Assembly: GCA_021307325.1 (NCBI GenBank)
Contig: CP089931.1
Coordinates: 1,636,979-1,700,978, forward strand
Direction: 5' to 3'
DNA: 64,000 nucleotides
Source: Peptoniphilus sp. GNH
GTDB lineage: Bacteria > Bacillota > Clostridia > Tissierellales > Peptoniphilaceae
The notes beneath the pieces were generated by a model. The model saw only the letters and a program-made list of their open reading frames with translations. It was not told the origin of the DNA and did no database searches. Below are positions 39,946 through 48,962 of this stretch, in pieces (the first letter of the stretch is position 1; every line of letters starts with the position of its first letter). Position numbers and translations under genes: made by a program.

Positions 39946-40517
39946 AAAAGAGAAGGATTAGGCGGAAAAAATATTTAAAAAATTTTCTGACCTTTACCCT
40001 TATAATTTTTATCTGCTCTCTAATTTTGAGCTTTTGCACAAAAAATGGTCATAGAAGGGATGCAGATAGCAAAATTGATCTTGAATATTTAAAAAAACAT
40101 GAAGAAATCGCCCAAAACATAGGCAAAAAGTATGGGCTTTTTCCATCAGTAGTGCTTGCTCAATCGGCTCTTGAAAGCAATTTTGGAAAATCTAGACTAG
40201 CGACGGATTTTAACAACTATTTTGGCATCAAATCTAATGGTGATGGCGATGAGATTAAATTGGAGACGACGGAGTTTGTAGATGGAGAAAAGATTGTTGC
40301 TTACGAATCTTTTAGAGTCTACAAGAACCCTCTCGAGTCTTTTGATCATTATGGAAGGCTCATTTCAGAGGCAAAAAGATACAAGGATGTCTTGGATGCC
40401 AAGACCTATGACGGGGCTGCTGTAGCTCTGCAAAAGTGTGGCTATGCAACTGATCCAGATTATGCAAGTAAGATTATAAATATTATTGAAATTTACGAAC
40501 TAACAAGGCTCGATTAG
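39942..40517 (+). CDS. Membrane-anchored/secreted glucosaminidase (GH73-like)
   Basis: 191 residues. A basic start (KKRRIRRKK) and one hydrophobic helix (about 15-33) lead to a GH73/LytG-type domain. The catalytic Glu78 lies in AQSALESNFGKS, with FNNYFGIKS and YESFRVYKNPLESFDHYGRL downstream. It cuts N-acetylglucosamine bonds in peptidoglycan outside the membrane, in growth or autolysis. Confidence 0.9.
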   Translation: MKKRRIRRKKYLKNFLTFTLIIFICSLILSFCTKNGHRRDADSKIDLEYLKKHEEIAQNIGKKYGLFPSVVLAQSALESNFGKSRLATDFNNYFGIKSNGDGDEIKLETTEFVDGEKIVAYESFRVYKNPLESFDHYGRLISEAKRYKDVLDAKTYDGAAVALQKCGYATDPDYASKIINIIEIYELTRLD

Positions 40518-40525
40518 GAGGATAT

Positions 40526-41872
40526 ATGGACCCGTGGCCCCGATTTTTAATGCAAATTTTACTTATAGCAATTTTGACAGGTGTTAATGCTTTTTTTGCT
40601 TCGGCAGAGATGGCTATTGTATCTTGTAATAAGAATAAGCTAGAAAAGCTTGCCGAAGAAGGCAACAAAAGAGCTAAAAAGCTTATGAATTTATCTAAGG
40701 ATCAAACCAAGTTTTTGTCAACTATTCAAGTAGGCATAACACTTGCTGGATTTTTCTCGTCAGGTTCAGCATCTCAAACTGTCTCCACAAGGCTGGGCTC
40801 TTATTTGACCAACTTAGGTTTACCTTATGCTCAAGCTATAGCCTTGGTCTTTATTTTGATTGTTCTTTCTTTTATAACTCTAGTTTTTGGAGAATTAGTA
40901 CCCAAGAGGGTGGCTCTGCAAAAGCCGGAAAAAATTGCTCTTTCGAGCGTGGGCATCATTTATTTTGCATCCTTTGTATTTGCTCCTTTTGTAAAACTTC
41001 TATCACTTACTACCACTTTTGTTTTGAAGATTTTTGGTTTATATTCAGAAGATGTAGAAGAAAAAATCTCTGAGGAGGAGTTGAAGTCCTATATAAGAGT
41101 TTCCAAGGAACAAGGGGTTATAAATCTTGAGGGCGAAGAGATGATTGTAAACATCATGGATTTTGATGATAAGATGGCCTATGAGATAATGACACCAAGG
41201 ACGGATATTTTTATGGTGGACAAGGAGGACTTTGGAGTTGATTTGATTCCTAGGATTTTGGAGTCTGGATATTCTAGGGCGCCGGTCTATAATGAGAGTC
41301 CGGATGACATAATCGGAACAATTTATATAAAGGATCTCTTTATAAATTATTCTCAAAATAATTTTAAAAAGATTGATTTGAATAAGGTCTTAAAGCCTTG
41401 TTACTTTGTGCCAGAAACGAAAAAAATTGACAAGCTTTTAAAAGAACTACAAAAAAATAAAAACCATGTTGCCATTCTAATAGATGAATATGGTGGCTTT
41501 TCAGGCATAGTTACCATGGAGGATATTTTAGAGGAGATTGTCGGAGAAATCGAGGATGAATTTGACAAGGAGGATAAATTAATTGAGCCTCTTGGCAAGG
41601 GAGCCTATATAATAGAGGGCAAGGCAGAGCTGGATTTTTTATCTGATGAGTTAAATCTCAAATTGAATTCAGAAAATCATGAGAGCCTTGGAGGTCTTAT
41701 GCTAGAAATTCTCGGATATATTCCAGCGGATGGTTCGTCTGGAGATGTCGCCATCTACAAAAGTGGCGACAAAACTATAAAGATGACCACCTTGAAGGTC
41801 GACGAAAATAGGATAGAGAAGATAAGGTTGGAAGTTTTTGATGATGTAGAAAAAAATAAGATAGAAAAATAA
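40526..41872 (+). CDS. CNNM/CorC-type (hemolysin-related) CBS membrane protein
   Basis: 448 residues. An N-terminal DUF21/CNNM domain with three to four helices (FFASAEMAIVSCNKNKLEKLAEEG) is followed by two CBS domains (EIMTPRTDIFMV and EYGGFSGIVTMEDILEEIVGEIEDEFD) and a CorC/HlyC C-terminal domain. Relatives move or sense Mg2+ or Co2+. It follows the glucosaminidase by eight bases and ends at a strong terminator. Confidence 0.93.
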   Translation: MDPWPRFLMQILLIAILTGVNAFFASAEMAIVSCNKNKLEKLAEEGNKRAKKLMNLSKDQTKFLSTIQVGITLAGFFSSGSASQTVSTRLGSYLTNLGLPYAQAIALVFILIVLSFITLVFGELVPKRVALQKPEKIALSSVGIIYFASFVFAPFVKLLSLTTTFVLKIFGLYSEDVEEKISEEELKSYIRVSKEQGVINLEGEEMIVNIMDFDDKMAYEIMTPRTDIFMVDKEDFGVDLIPRILESGYSRAPVYNESPDDIIGTIYIKDLFINYSQNNFKKIDLNKVLKPCYFVPETKKIDKLLKELQKNKNHVAILIDEYGGFSGIVTMEDILEEIVGEIEDEFDKEDKLIEPLGKGAYIIEGKAELDFLSDELNLKLNSENHESLGGLMLEILGYIPADGSSGDVAIYKSGDKTIKMTTLKVDENRIEKIRLEVFDDVEKNKIEK

Positions 41873-41876
41873 ATTT

Positions 41877-41910
41877 AGCCGGCGAAGCTTGAAAGCGCCG
41901 GTTTTTTATT
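41877..41910 (+). terminator. Terminator of the tadA-corC operon
   Basis: CCGGCG (41879-41884) and CGCCGG (41896-41901) form a GC-only stem, followed by six T. Confidence 0.88.
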
Positions 41911-41953
41911 GCTAACATAAAATGCTAAGTTTTTAGTATAAGCTCCTAAAATT

Positions 41954-41962
41954 TGTTATAAT
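41954..41962 (+). promoter_or_regulatory. Extended -10 promoter of the DUF5711-like operon
   Basis: TGTTATAAT is an extended -10 with a perfect hexamer, 27 bases before the start; no good -35. Confidence 0.5.
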
Positions 41963-41988
41963 TAGTCATAGTTATAAGGATGGTTAAT

Positions 41989-43065
41989 ATGAATAAATTT
42001 ACTAAGAAATTTTTATTGGGTCTGGTCCTTTTCATTGTATTTATGGTTGGGCTTTACGGCTTTTTGCAGAACAAAAAAGAAATTGTGAGAGTAAAAGAAA
42101 TTGAACTTTCTAATGTCAAGGACTTTCACTTGGCATCTCGTACTTTGATGGCATTTAACGGAGACTACCTCTATTATTTTGGCAAAGACGGGAGAGTCTT
42201 GGACAGGATAGGCATCAATTCAAAGAATTTTAAAATTTTCTTTTCCGGAGATTATGCCTTTGTCCTAGATTTGGAAAGTGGAAAAATAAACCAATACGAT
42301 GACAGAGGGTTTTTAATAGATAGTTTTGTAAGTCCGGTGGAAGTTTTCAATATAGAAGTCCAAAATAAAAATATAATAATTCATGTCAAGGAGAAGGACA
42401 ATGAAACCTTGTATTTGAGGGACTATGAAAGAGAACTCAAAAAGATTTATAAAACGCCAAACTATATTCTATCTTTTGATGTGAAAAATAGGGAGAATTT
42501 TGCAGTTGCAGAAATTTTTGCGGATTCTACCGGCCACAAGTCCATCGTGAAACTTTTAAGATCTGGCAAAAAAATTGAAAAGACTCTTATGAATGAGGTA
42601 GTCTTTGCCTTGAAAAACTTGGGTAAGTATATGGTATTTGTAACCGACAAGGCCCTTTACAAGCTTGATGATGAGGATTTTAGCGAGGTTAAAATTCCAA
42701 ATGTGGGCGGAGTTCTCATAGATGAAAATAAAATTTACCTCTTGCACTCGGGCATTCTGTCAACCTATTCTATGGGTTTAAAGGAAACTGACAAGCTTGT
42801 GGTTGCTGCCAATGCCGACAGGATTGAAAAAATTTCTGGAGCGATTTATGTAATAGGCGGTCAAGATATAGGAGGAGAGCTTGGAAGCAGGAGGGAATAC
42901 TATACGAGATTTCCAGGCGAGGTGGACAAGGTTGAGATAAATGGTCTTTCGCTTGCTACTTTGAGAAATGAAAGATTGACCTTATACAAGGTAATAAAGA
43001 CAAGGAGCAACCCATCCAAGGGTGCCATCAAGGATATAGATGATGCGGGAGGTAAGAAAGATTAA
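41989..43065 (+). CDS. Membrane-anchored beta-propeller-like protein (DUF5711-like)
   Basis: 358 residues. A single N-terminal helix (about 8-25) anchors a long extracellular part rich in beta strands with repeated short blades (NGDYLYYFGKDGRVLDRIG, SGDYAFVLDLESGKINQYDDRGF, DENKIYLLHSGILSTYS). This resembles DUF5711, often found near cell-envelope genes. The start at 41989 lies after AAGGATG; an ATG at 41980 is alternative. The function is not known. It overlaps the MscS gene by 26 bp. Confidence 0.75.
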   Translation: MNKFTKKFLLGLVLFIVFMVGLYGFLQNKKEIVRVKEIELSNVKDFHLASRTLMAFNGDYLYYFGKDGRVLDRIGINSKNFKIFFSGDYAFVLDLESGKINQYDDRGFLIDSFVSPVEVFNIEVQNKNIIIHVKEKDNETLYLRDYERELKKIYKTPNYILSFDVKNRENFAVAEIFADSTGHKSIVKLLRSGKKIEKTLMNEVVFALKNLGKYMVFVTDKALYKLDDEDFSEVKIPNVGGVLIDENKIYLLHSGILSTYSMGLKETDKLVVAANADRIEKISGAIYVIGGQDIGGELGSRREYYTRFPGEVDKVEINGLSLATLRNERLTLYKVIKTRSNPSKGAIKDIDDAGGKKD

Positions 43066-43909
43066 GATAAAAGAGGTCATAGAACTAAGAAAGTTGATAA
43101 ATAAAAATGGAATATGGGGAAAGATTCTTGTTGTAATCTTGGTTTTGCTTTTTGCAAAATTATTGGTTCATCTTATAAAAAGGGCATTTAAGCTTTGGAA
43201 GAGCAAGGATAGAATCAAGAATTTGCCATCTTTTCCTAGAATAGACACTCTTACAGGTGGTCTAGAGAAGGGTCTCGCCTTTTTTGTATACTTTATAGGA
43301 GCAATGTTTATTTTAAACATATTTGGCTACAATACTAGAAATCTTTTTGCAACCTTGGGAATAGGCTCTTTATTAATAGGTATGGGAGCCCAATCCTTTA
43401 TAAAGGACTTGATTGGGGGTTTGCTTTTAATCACAGAGGATGTCATAAGCGTGGGCGATTATATTGTCTTGAATGAATTTGAAGGCTATGTAACCGAGAT
43501 AGGCATAAGACTTACAAAAATAAAAAATAATTCTGGTGAAATTTATATAGTGCCAAATGGGCAGATTCAAGGACTTATAAACAAGTCCAGGAGTCTACAA
43601 AGAACGCTTATAGTTCTTAGAATAAGTGCAGATGAGGATCCTAAAAAAGTCATTGACATCTTAAAAGAGAGTCTAAAGCCTTTTAAAGATAGAAAGGATA
43701 TAAAAAGCGGCCCAGATGTATGGGGTGTGACTGGAAATTTTGCCTTGAGCTATGAAATAAGTCTAGCATTTTTTACTGATTGGGGTAAGAATTGGGACTT
43801 AGACTATGAAATAAGGCAAAAGTGCATAGAAGTTTTGCAAAAAAATGGGATAAAGACCCTGAATAGGAAAAATTTGGAGGAAGAAGATGCTCTTATACAA
43901 ATTAAATGA
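43040..43909 (+). CDS. mscS: Small-conductance mechanosensitive channel (MscS family)
   Basis: 289 residues. Three membrane helices and the pore helix with GIGSLLIGMGAQSFIKDLIGGLLLITED precede the beta domain VGDYIVLNEFEGYVTEIGIRLTKI and a C-terminal cage. It opens on membrane tension to release solutes. Start 43040 lies after AAGGA and sits within the previous gene. It is coupled to the DUF951 gene by a 23-bp overlap. Confidence 0.94.
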   Translation: MMREVRKIKIKEVIELRKLINKNGIWGKILVVILVLLFAKLLVHLIKRAFKLWKSKDRIKNLPSFPRIDTLTGGLEKGLAFFVYFIGAMFILNIFGYNTRNLFATLGIGSLLIGMGAQSFIKDLIGGLLLITEDVISVGDYIVLNEFEGYVTEIGIRLTKIKNNSGEIYIVPNGQIQGLINKSRSLQRTLIVLRISADEDPKKVIDILKESLKPFKDRKDIKSGPDVWGVTGNFALSYEISLAFFTDWGKNWDLDYEIRQKCIEVLQKNGIKTLNRKNLEEEDALIQIK

Positions 43910-44111
43910 TGTAGTGACCTTAAAAAAACCTCATCCCTGCGGTGAAAATCTGTGGCAAATCACAAGAACTGGAGCTGATATAAAGCTAAAGTGTATGGGA
44001 TGTGGGAAAATGCTTTGGCTTTCTCGAATTGATTTTGAAAAAAGAGTTAGAAAAATAAAGAAGGATGATAAGTTCATAAGTATAATTCACAACAAATTAG
44101 ACGAGGACTAG
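43887..44111 (+). CDS. DUF951 family protein
   Basis: 74 residues. DVVTLKKPHPCGENLWQITRTGADIKLKCMGCGKMLWLSR contains the CGxNxW motif and a paired CMGC cysteine knuckle, typical of DUF951 (Bacillus YyzM). It is often next to MscS genes; its job is unknown. Start after GGAGGAAG. Confidence 0.92.
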   Translation: MLLYKLNDVVTLKKPHPCGENLWQITRTGADIKLKCMGCGKMLWLSRIDFEKRVRKIKKDDKFISIIHNKLDED

Positions 44112-44200
44112 GTCATCTTTTTTAATAGAATCTAGCTTGAAATTTTTCTTTATTTTGAGCTGGAATACCTTGTAGTTTGTAGAATTTTGAGGAGATTGTA

Positions 44201-44965
44201 ATGAAAAAAATAATTAAATTTATGCTTGGAATTTTTTGCTTGTGCATAGTTTTTGGGAAAGTGCAAGCAGAAGAAGCTTATGATACTAAGCTGATAAGAT
44301 CTTATACAGATCCAAGAGTTTCGAGTAAGTCTTATCCCAAGGAGGAAAAGAGACTGTGTTTTTTGACTTTTGACGATGGACCTTCCAAAAACACCTTGAA
44401 GGTTTTAGATATTTTGAAAAAAGAGAATGTTAAGGGAACTTTTTATGTGGTGGGAAGGAGTGTATCCAAGTCGACAGCTCCCATATTAAAAAGGACTCTA
44501 AGTGAGGGGCATTCTATAGGGATTCATACTTTTTCACATGATTATAAGTACCTGTACCCCAATAGAATAGCAGATCCAAATCAAATTTTATATGAATATG
44601 ACCTGACACTTGAAAGTCTTCGCAAGTATCTGGGCAAAAATTTTGATAGCAAAACCTTTAGATATCCGGGAGGACATATGTCTTGGAAGAAGATGGAAAA
44701 GGCAGATGAACTTTTGAAATCAAGAGGAGTCGAATGGATGGATTGGAATGCCTCGGTAGGGGATGCATCACCTAAATCAAGAAGACCCAAGACTAAAAAT
44801 GAGATGTTATCTTATCTGGATAAGACTATAAATGCCAACAAGAACAACAATTGCATTGTAATTTTGATGCATGATGCAAGAGGCAAGGATTTAACTGTGG
44901 AAACTTTGCCAGATATAATAAAGCATTTGAAAAAATATCAATATGAATTTGGTGTTTTAAAGTAG
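44201..44965 (+). CDS. Secreted polysaccharide deacetylase (NodB family)
   Basis: 254 residues. A signal peptide (about 1-24) precedes a NodB domain with TFDDGPS (catalytic Asp and metal Asp), HTFSHDY (metal histidines), RYPGGH and DWNASVGDA, closing with LMHDARGK. It removes acetyl groups from a wall glycan, probably peptidoglycan GlcNAc. It shares several motif blocks with the minus-strand deacetylase at 47728-48900. Start after GAGGAG. Confidence 0.93.
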   Translation: MKKIIKFMLGIFCLCIVFGKVQAEEAYDTKLIRSYTDPRVSSKSYPKEEKRLCFLTFDDGPSKNTLKVLDILKKENVKGTFYVVGRSVSKSTAPILKRTLSEGHSIGIHTFSHDYKYLYPNRIADPNQILYEYDLTLESLRKYLGKNFDSKTFRYPGGHMSWKKMEKADELLKSRGVEWMDWNASVGDASPKSRRPKTKNEMLSYLDKTINANKNNNCIVILMHDARGKDLTVETLPDIIKHLKKYQYEFGVLK

Positions 44966-44978
44966 AGGGAGGATTAGG

Positions 44979-45929
44979 ATGAAAGCTTTATTTCCTGAAA
45001 TAAGGGAAAATTTCTCAAATTATATAAAAAGAGACTCGGGGCATGAAATTTATTATGAAGAATCGGGTAACCCCAAGGGTAGACCAGTTGTATTTTTACA
45101 TGGGGGTCCGGGTTGTGGTACAAGTCCCATGTCTAGGAGATTTTTTGATCCAGATTTTTATAGGATAATTTTGTTTGACCAAAGAGGATCGGGAAAATCC
45201 AAGCCCCTTGGCTCTGTCGAAAACAACAATACAGCTGCCATAATAAGTGATATGGAAGCCATAAGAGAAGAATTGGGGATAGATAAGTGGTTAGTTTTTG
45301 GAGGCTCTTGGGGCTCTACTCTGGCTCTTTCTTATGCTATAAGTCATCCAGAAAGGGTAAGAGGACTTATCTTGAGGGGAATTTTTTTAGGACGACAAGA
45401 AGATATAGATTGGATTTATCAAGAGGGTGGAGTATCTAAAATTTTTCCTGAAGCTTTTGAAAAGTATAAAAACTATATACCAAAAGAAGAGAGAAAAGAT
45501 TTTATCGCAGCCTATTACAAAAGACTCATGTCAGATGATGAAAACATCCGCCTAGAGGCTGCTCGCATTTGGTCTTCTTGGGAGTCTTCTATCACAAGTT
45601 TAAGACCAAAAGAGGAAATAGTGATGGATGACACCTATGCTTATTCTATGGCTAGAATAGAGTGCCATTTTTGGGTCAATAAGATGTTTTGGGACAATCT
45701 AGACTACATTTTAGATCATGCCCATATAATAAAAGACATAAGGACTGTTATAGTACATGGCAGGTATGATATGGATTGCCTATTTGAGGGGGCCTATCTT
45801 CTTAGCAAGAAGCTTGAAAATGTAAAATTAATAGCTGGTCTTGCTGGGCACACTCCTTATGATGAGGAAAATCTAGATGCCTTAATTGAGGCAACCGAGG
45901 CCTTCAAGGCGAAAGAATTTTGGGATTAA
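44979..45929 (+). CDS. pip: Proline iminopeptidase (alpha/beta hydrolase)
   Basis: 316 residues. HGGPGCGTSPMSRRFFDP and FDQRGSGKS are proline-iminopeptidase hallmarks. The nucleophile is Ser110 in GGSWGSTLAL; Asp lies in HGRYDMDC and His in AGHTPYD near the end. It cleaves N-terminal proline from peptides in the cytoplasm, fitting a peptide-using organism. It follows the deacetylase by 13 bases with a GGAGG-like site. Confidence 0.93.
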   Translation: MKALFPEIRENFSNYIKRDSGHEIYYEESGNPKGRPVVFLHGGPGCGTSPMSRRFFDPDFYRIILFDQRGSGKSKPLGSVENNNTAAIISDMEAIREELGIDKWLVFGGSWGSTLALSYAISHPERVRGLILRGIFLGRQEDIDWIYQEGGVSKIFPEAFEKYKNYIPKEERKDFIAAYYKRLMSDDENIRLEAARIWSSWESSITSLRPKEEIVMDDTYAYSMARIECHFWVNKMFWDNLDYILDHAHIIKDIRTVIVHGRYDMDCLFEGAYLLSKKLENVKLIAGLAGHTPYDEENLDALIEATEAFKAKEFWD

Positions 45930-45943
45930 AAGTTTTAAATTTG

Positions 45944-45973
45944 TTGATAAAATCTAAAAATTGAGCTTATAAT
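45944..45973 (+). promoter_or_regulatory. Promoter of the CBS-pyrophosphatase
   Basis: TTGATA (45944-45949) and TATAAT (45968-45973) are separated by 18 bases, 35 bases before the start. Confidence 0.6.
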
Positions 45974-46008
45974 TTATGACGTGAAATATTTTTGGATTTG
46001 GGGGAAAT

Positions 46009-47643
46009 ATGAAAAATAAGATTTATATAACGGGTCACAAAAATCCTGACACCGATAGTATCTGCTCTGCTCTTGCTCTTGCAGAGCTGAAAAATAAAAT
46101 GGGAGAAGATGCTGAGGCAATAAGACTTGGTGAGTTAAATAAGGAGACGGAATTTGTTCTTAATTATTTTAATATTGAAAAGCCAAGGCTTAAAACATCC
46201 ATCAAGCCACAAATAAGAGATATTGAGATGGATTCTGCCTACTGCGTGAATCCGAATCTGTCTTTGGCAGCTGCTATGGATTTGATTCAAAGACACAAGA
46301 ATAGCTCTTTGCCAGTTGTAGATGATGATGAAAATCTTATTGGAATTGTCAGCCTTTCTAATATCGCCTCATCCTATATGGAGGTTTGGGATGATACGAT
46401 TATAGGCAGATCTGGCACAAGCCTTGATAATATACTTGAAGTTTTGAAGGCAGAAGTGATTTATTTGCCTGAAAATGCAAGACCGTTTTCTGGGAAAATG
46501 GCAATAAAGGCAATTAAAAATAAAGACTTTATTGACAGTGGGGACATAGTAATCTTGGGTGATGACAAAAATGACCAAGAAGCCAGCATAAAAAAAGATG
46601 TGTCTTTGTTGATTCTCACCTTGTCTACAAAATTGGATGAAAAATTGTTGGAGCTTGCAAAAAAACACAGAGTAAGCGTAATTTCAACAGGGCTTTCAAC
46701 CTTTATGGTTGCGAGGATTTTGCCCCAAGCAGTTCCTGTAGGCTATGTGATGACAAAAGATGATTTGGTTGTTTTTCACAAGGATGACTTGATAGATGAT
46801 GTGAGAGATAAGATGGCTAAATCCAGATTTAGGTCTTATCCAGTTTTGGATGATAAAAATCAAGTAATAGGCAACATTTCCAGATATCATTTGATTTCCA
46901 ATTTGAGAAAAAAGATAATTTTGGTAGATCATAATGAGAGAAATCAATCTATCGATGATTTGGATAGTGCTGAGATTTTACAAATTGTAGATCATCACAG
47001 GGTCGCCAACATAGCGACTTCTGCACCAATATTTTTTAGAAATGAACCTGTAGGTTCGACTGCTACAATTGTATCCAAGATGTTTTTTGAAAATGGAATC
47101 AAGCCATCTAGACAAATTGCTGGAATTTTGTGTGCTGCTATAATTTCAGACACTTTGCTTTTTAGATCGCCAACAGCTACTGAAACTGATCGCTATGTGC
47201 TTTCTAAAATGAGTAAGATTGCAGCTCTTGATCCAGAAGATTTTGCCATGAAGATGTTTAGAGCTGGCACTAGTCTGGAAGGCAAAAAGCCTGAAGAACT
47301 TTTAAAAACTGATGTGAAGAATTTTTCATTTGAAGGCAAAAATGTAAGGGTCTGCCAAATTTTTACTATGGATTTAGATAGTCTAGAGTCAGTTGAAAAA
47401 GACCTTAGGCTTTCTATGGAAAATTACATCAAGAGGGAAGATGTGGAATCTTTTGTTCTTATGATAACTGACATATTCAAAGAGCTTTCTGAAGTGCTTG
47501 TAGTTGGAAAGTTCAAAGAGGAGTTGGCAAGGCAGTTTGATAAAGAAAGCGTTGATGGCAAGTTTTTAGCCGAGGGACTTTTGTCTCGAAAAAAACAGCT
47601 GATTCCAAAATTGTCTATGGCAATTAGTGAAAAAAGTAAATAA
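46009..47643 (+). CDS. ppaC: Mn-dependent inorganic pyrophosphatase with CBS-DRTGG insert
   Basis: 544 residues. The family II (DHH) pyrophosphatase is split. The first metal motif GHKNPDTDS (8-16) is followed by a long insert with CBS domains (about 70-125 and 245-295) flanking a DRTGG-like region. The DHH domain continues with DHNERNQSI, VDHHRVANI and the C-terminal DHHA2 domain. Such CBS-pyrophosphatases are controlled by adenine nucleotides and remove pyrophosphate from biosynthesis. It is monocistronic. Confidence 0.95.
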   Translation: MKNKIYITGHKNPDTDSICSALALAELKNKMGEDAEAIRLGELNKETEFVLNYFNIEKPRLKTSIKPQIRDIEMDSAYCVNPNLSLAAAMDLIQRHKNSSLPVVDDDENLIGIVSLSNIASSYMEVWDDTIIGRSGTSLDNILEVLKAEVIYLPENARPFSGKMAIKAIKNKDFIDSGDIVILGDDKNDQEASIKKDVSLLILTLSTKLDEKLLELAKKHRVSVISTGLSTFMVARILPQAVPVGYVMTKDDLVVFHKDDLIDDVRDKMAKSRFRSYPVLDDKNQVIGNISRYHLISNLRKKIILVDHNERNQSIDDLDSAEILQIVDHHRVANIATSAPIFFRNEPVGSTATIVSKMFFENGIKPSRQIAGILCAAIISDTLLFRSPTATETDRYVLSKMSKIAALDPEDFAMKMFRAGTSLEGKKPEELLKTDVKNFSFEGKNVRVCQIFTMDLDSLESVEKDLRLSMENYIKREDVESFVLMITDIFKELSEVLVVGKFKEELARQFDKESVDGKFLAEGLLSRKKQLIPKLSMAISEKSK

Positions 47644-47702
47644 AAAACCGAGAGGATATCTACTAATCCCCGCAAGGATTTGTATATCTTCTCGGTTTTT
47701 TT
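47641..47702. terminator. Bidirectional terminator between the pyrophosphatase and a deacetylase
   Basis: AAAAACCGAGA (from 47643) pairs with the TCTCGGTTTTT end near 47699, continuing through GATAT/ATATC. A small inner hairpin (AATCC/GGATT) sits at the top. It serves both converging genes. Confidence 0.85.
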
Positions 47703-47727
47703 ATTTGTACATATTATTTAGCTTCTT

Positions 47728-48900
47728 CTACTTGAGGATACAGAATTTATAGTTGTTGTCCTTAAAGTATTTAATTATACCTGGGAGGGCATTCACTGTG
47801 ACTTGCTTATTTATAGCATCGTGCATAAGAACTACAGCCACATTATTGTGCACATTCTTATTTAGAGAATTAATTGTGTATTGAATCATGCCCTCTGGAG
47901 TTTCTGGTCTTAAACTTTTTATCTCTGCATCTCCTGCAAGAGAATTCCAATCTATCCATTCTATGCCCATATCTGAAAGACCCTTGTCGGCAGCTTCCAT
48001 GTCATCCCAAGACATATGACCGCCAGGATATCTCCAAACGCCTGAATGGAAATTTTCTCCAAAGATTTCTTGCAATCTTTGAGCGGATAATTTGGCTTCA
48101 CTCAAGATATCAAGTGTGGAGGCCTTTTTGTCTGGATAGAGTGAATCATAGTCATGAGAATATGAATGCAGGGCTATGGAGTTGCCATTATTTATTATGG
48201 CCTTCATGACGGGAATATTTTTATTTGTCATATTCCTACCAATGAGGAAAAAGGTTCCTCTTACTTTTTCTTTTTGCAAGATTTTTAAAACTTGAGGAGT
48301 TATTGTTCTATTAGGACCGTCATCAAAAGTTAGAAATACTAATTTGTCATCACCCGTATAAGTCTTCTCGCCCCTTATATATTCTCTGATTTCTTTAGTT
48401 TTATAGGCGTACTTGTCGGCTTTTATAAGGTGAGCGCTTCCAGGCATGAGTTTATTTTCAAAATTGACCATGGAATCTTGGGCAATAGTGGAAAGCTCCA
48501 AGGCGTTGTTGTAGAAAGTGTCTTCTTGATTAAAAATACCTCTTTTTTCCTCTAGCATTTTGCCGATGTACCAGCGCCCCAAATTTGCCTGTGGAACTTG
48601 GGCATCTTTGGCTTTGTTTGAGAAAGACAATTTTTTAAAGGCTCCAGCAAGAATTAAAATAAAGATTAAAATAAGGCCGAGCCTTGTAAAAAATCTTCTC
48701 CTTCGAAGAGCTGCTCTTCTCTTAGGATTTCTAGTTCTTCTTGGACTGCGTGGAGCTTTTTTATCATTTTCATTTCTTTCGGTCTTTTCATCTCTTCTCT
48801 GAGATTTTGCATTTGGATTGCTAGTCGCCTGTTTTTTTGTAGTTTTTTTGTGCTTTATTTCTATATTTGTGTCTATTTCAAATGGTTCAAATTTTTTCAT
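47728..48900 (-). CDS. Membrane-anchored polysaccharide deacetylase with long basic cytoplasmic tail
   Basis: 390 residues. The first about 75 are cytoplasmic and very rich in Lys/Arg (SPRRTRNPKRRAALRRRR), then one helix (about 76-92), a linker, and a NodB domain (from about 185: TFDDGPN, HSYSHDY, RYPGGH, DWNSLAGDA, LMHDA). It deacetylates a wall glycan while anchored. The nearby secreted paralog at 44201-44965 lacks the tail. Two adjacent ATGs are possible; the second (48900) is better spaced after GAGGTAGG. Confidence 0.9.
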   Translation of the reverse strand: MKKFEPFEIDTNIEIKHKKTTKKQATSNPNAKSQRRDEKTERNENDKKAPRSPRRTRNPKRRAALRRRRFFTRLGLILIFILILAGAFKKLSFSNKAKDAQVPQANLGRWYIGKMLEEKRGIFNQEDTFYNNALELSTIAQDSMVNFENKLMPGSAHLIKADKYAYKTKEIREYIRGEKTYTGDDKLVFLTFDDGPNRTITPQVLKILQKEKVRGTFFLIGRNMTNKNIPVMKAIINNGNSIALHSYSHDYDSLYPDKKASTLDILSEAKLSAQRLQEIFGENFHSGVWRYPGGHMSWDDMEAADKGLSDMGIEWIDWNSLAGDAEIKSLRPETPEGMIQYTINSLNKNVHNNVAVVLMHDAINKQVTVNALPGIIKYFKDNNYKFCILK

Positions 48901-48962
48901 CATCCTACCTCTTATTCACTAAGGGATATTGTAACACGAAATTTGAAATATGTTTTTACAAA

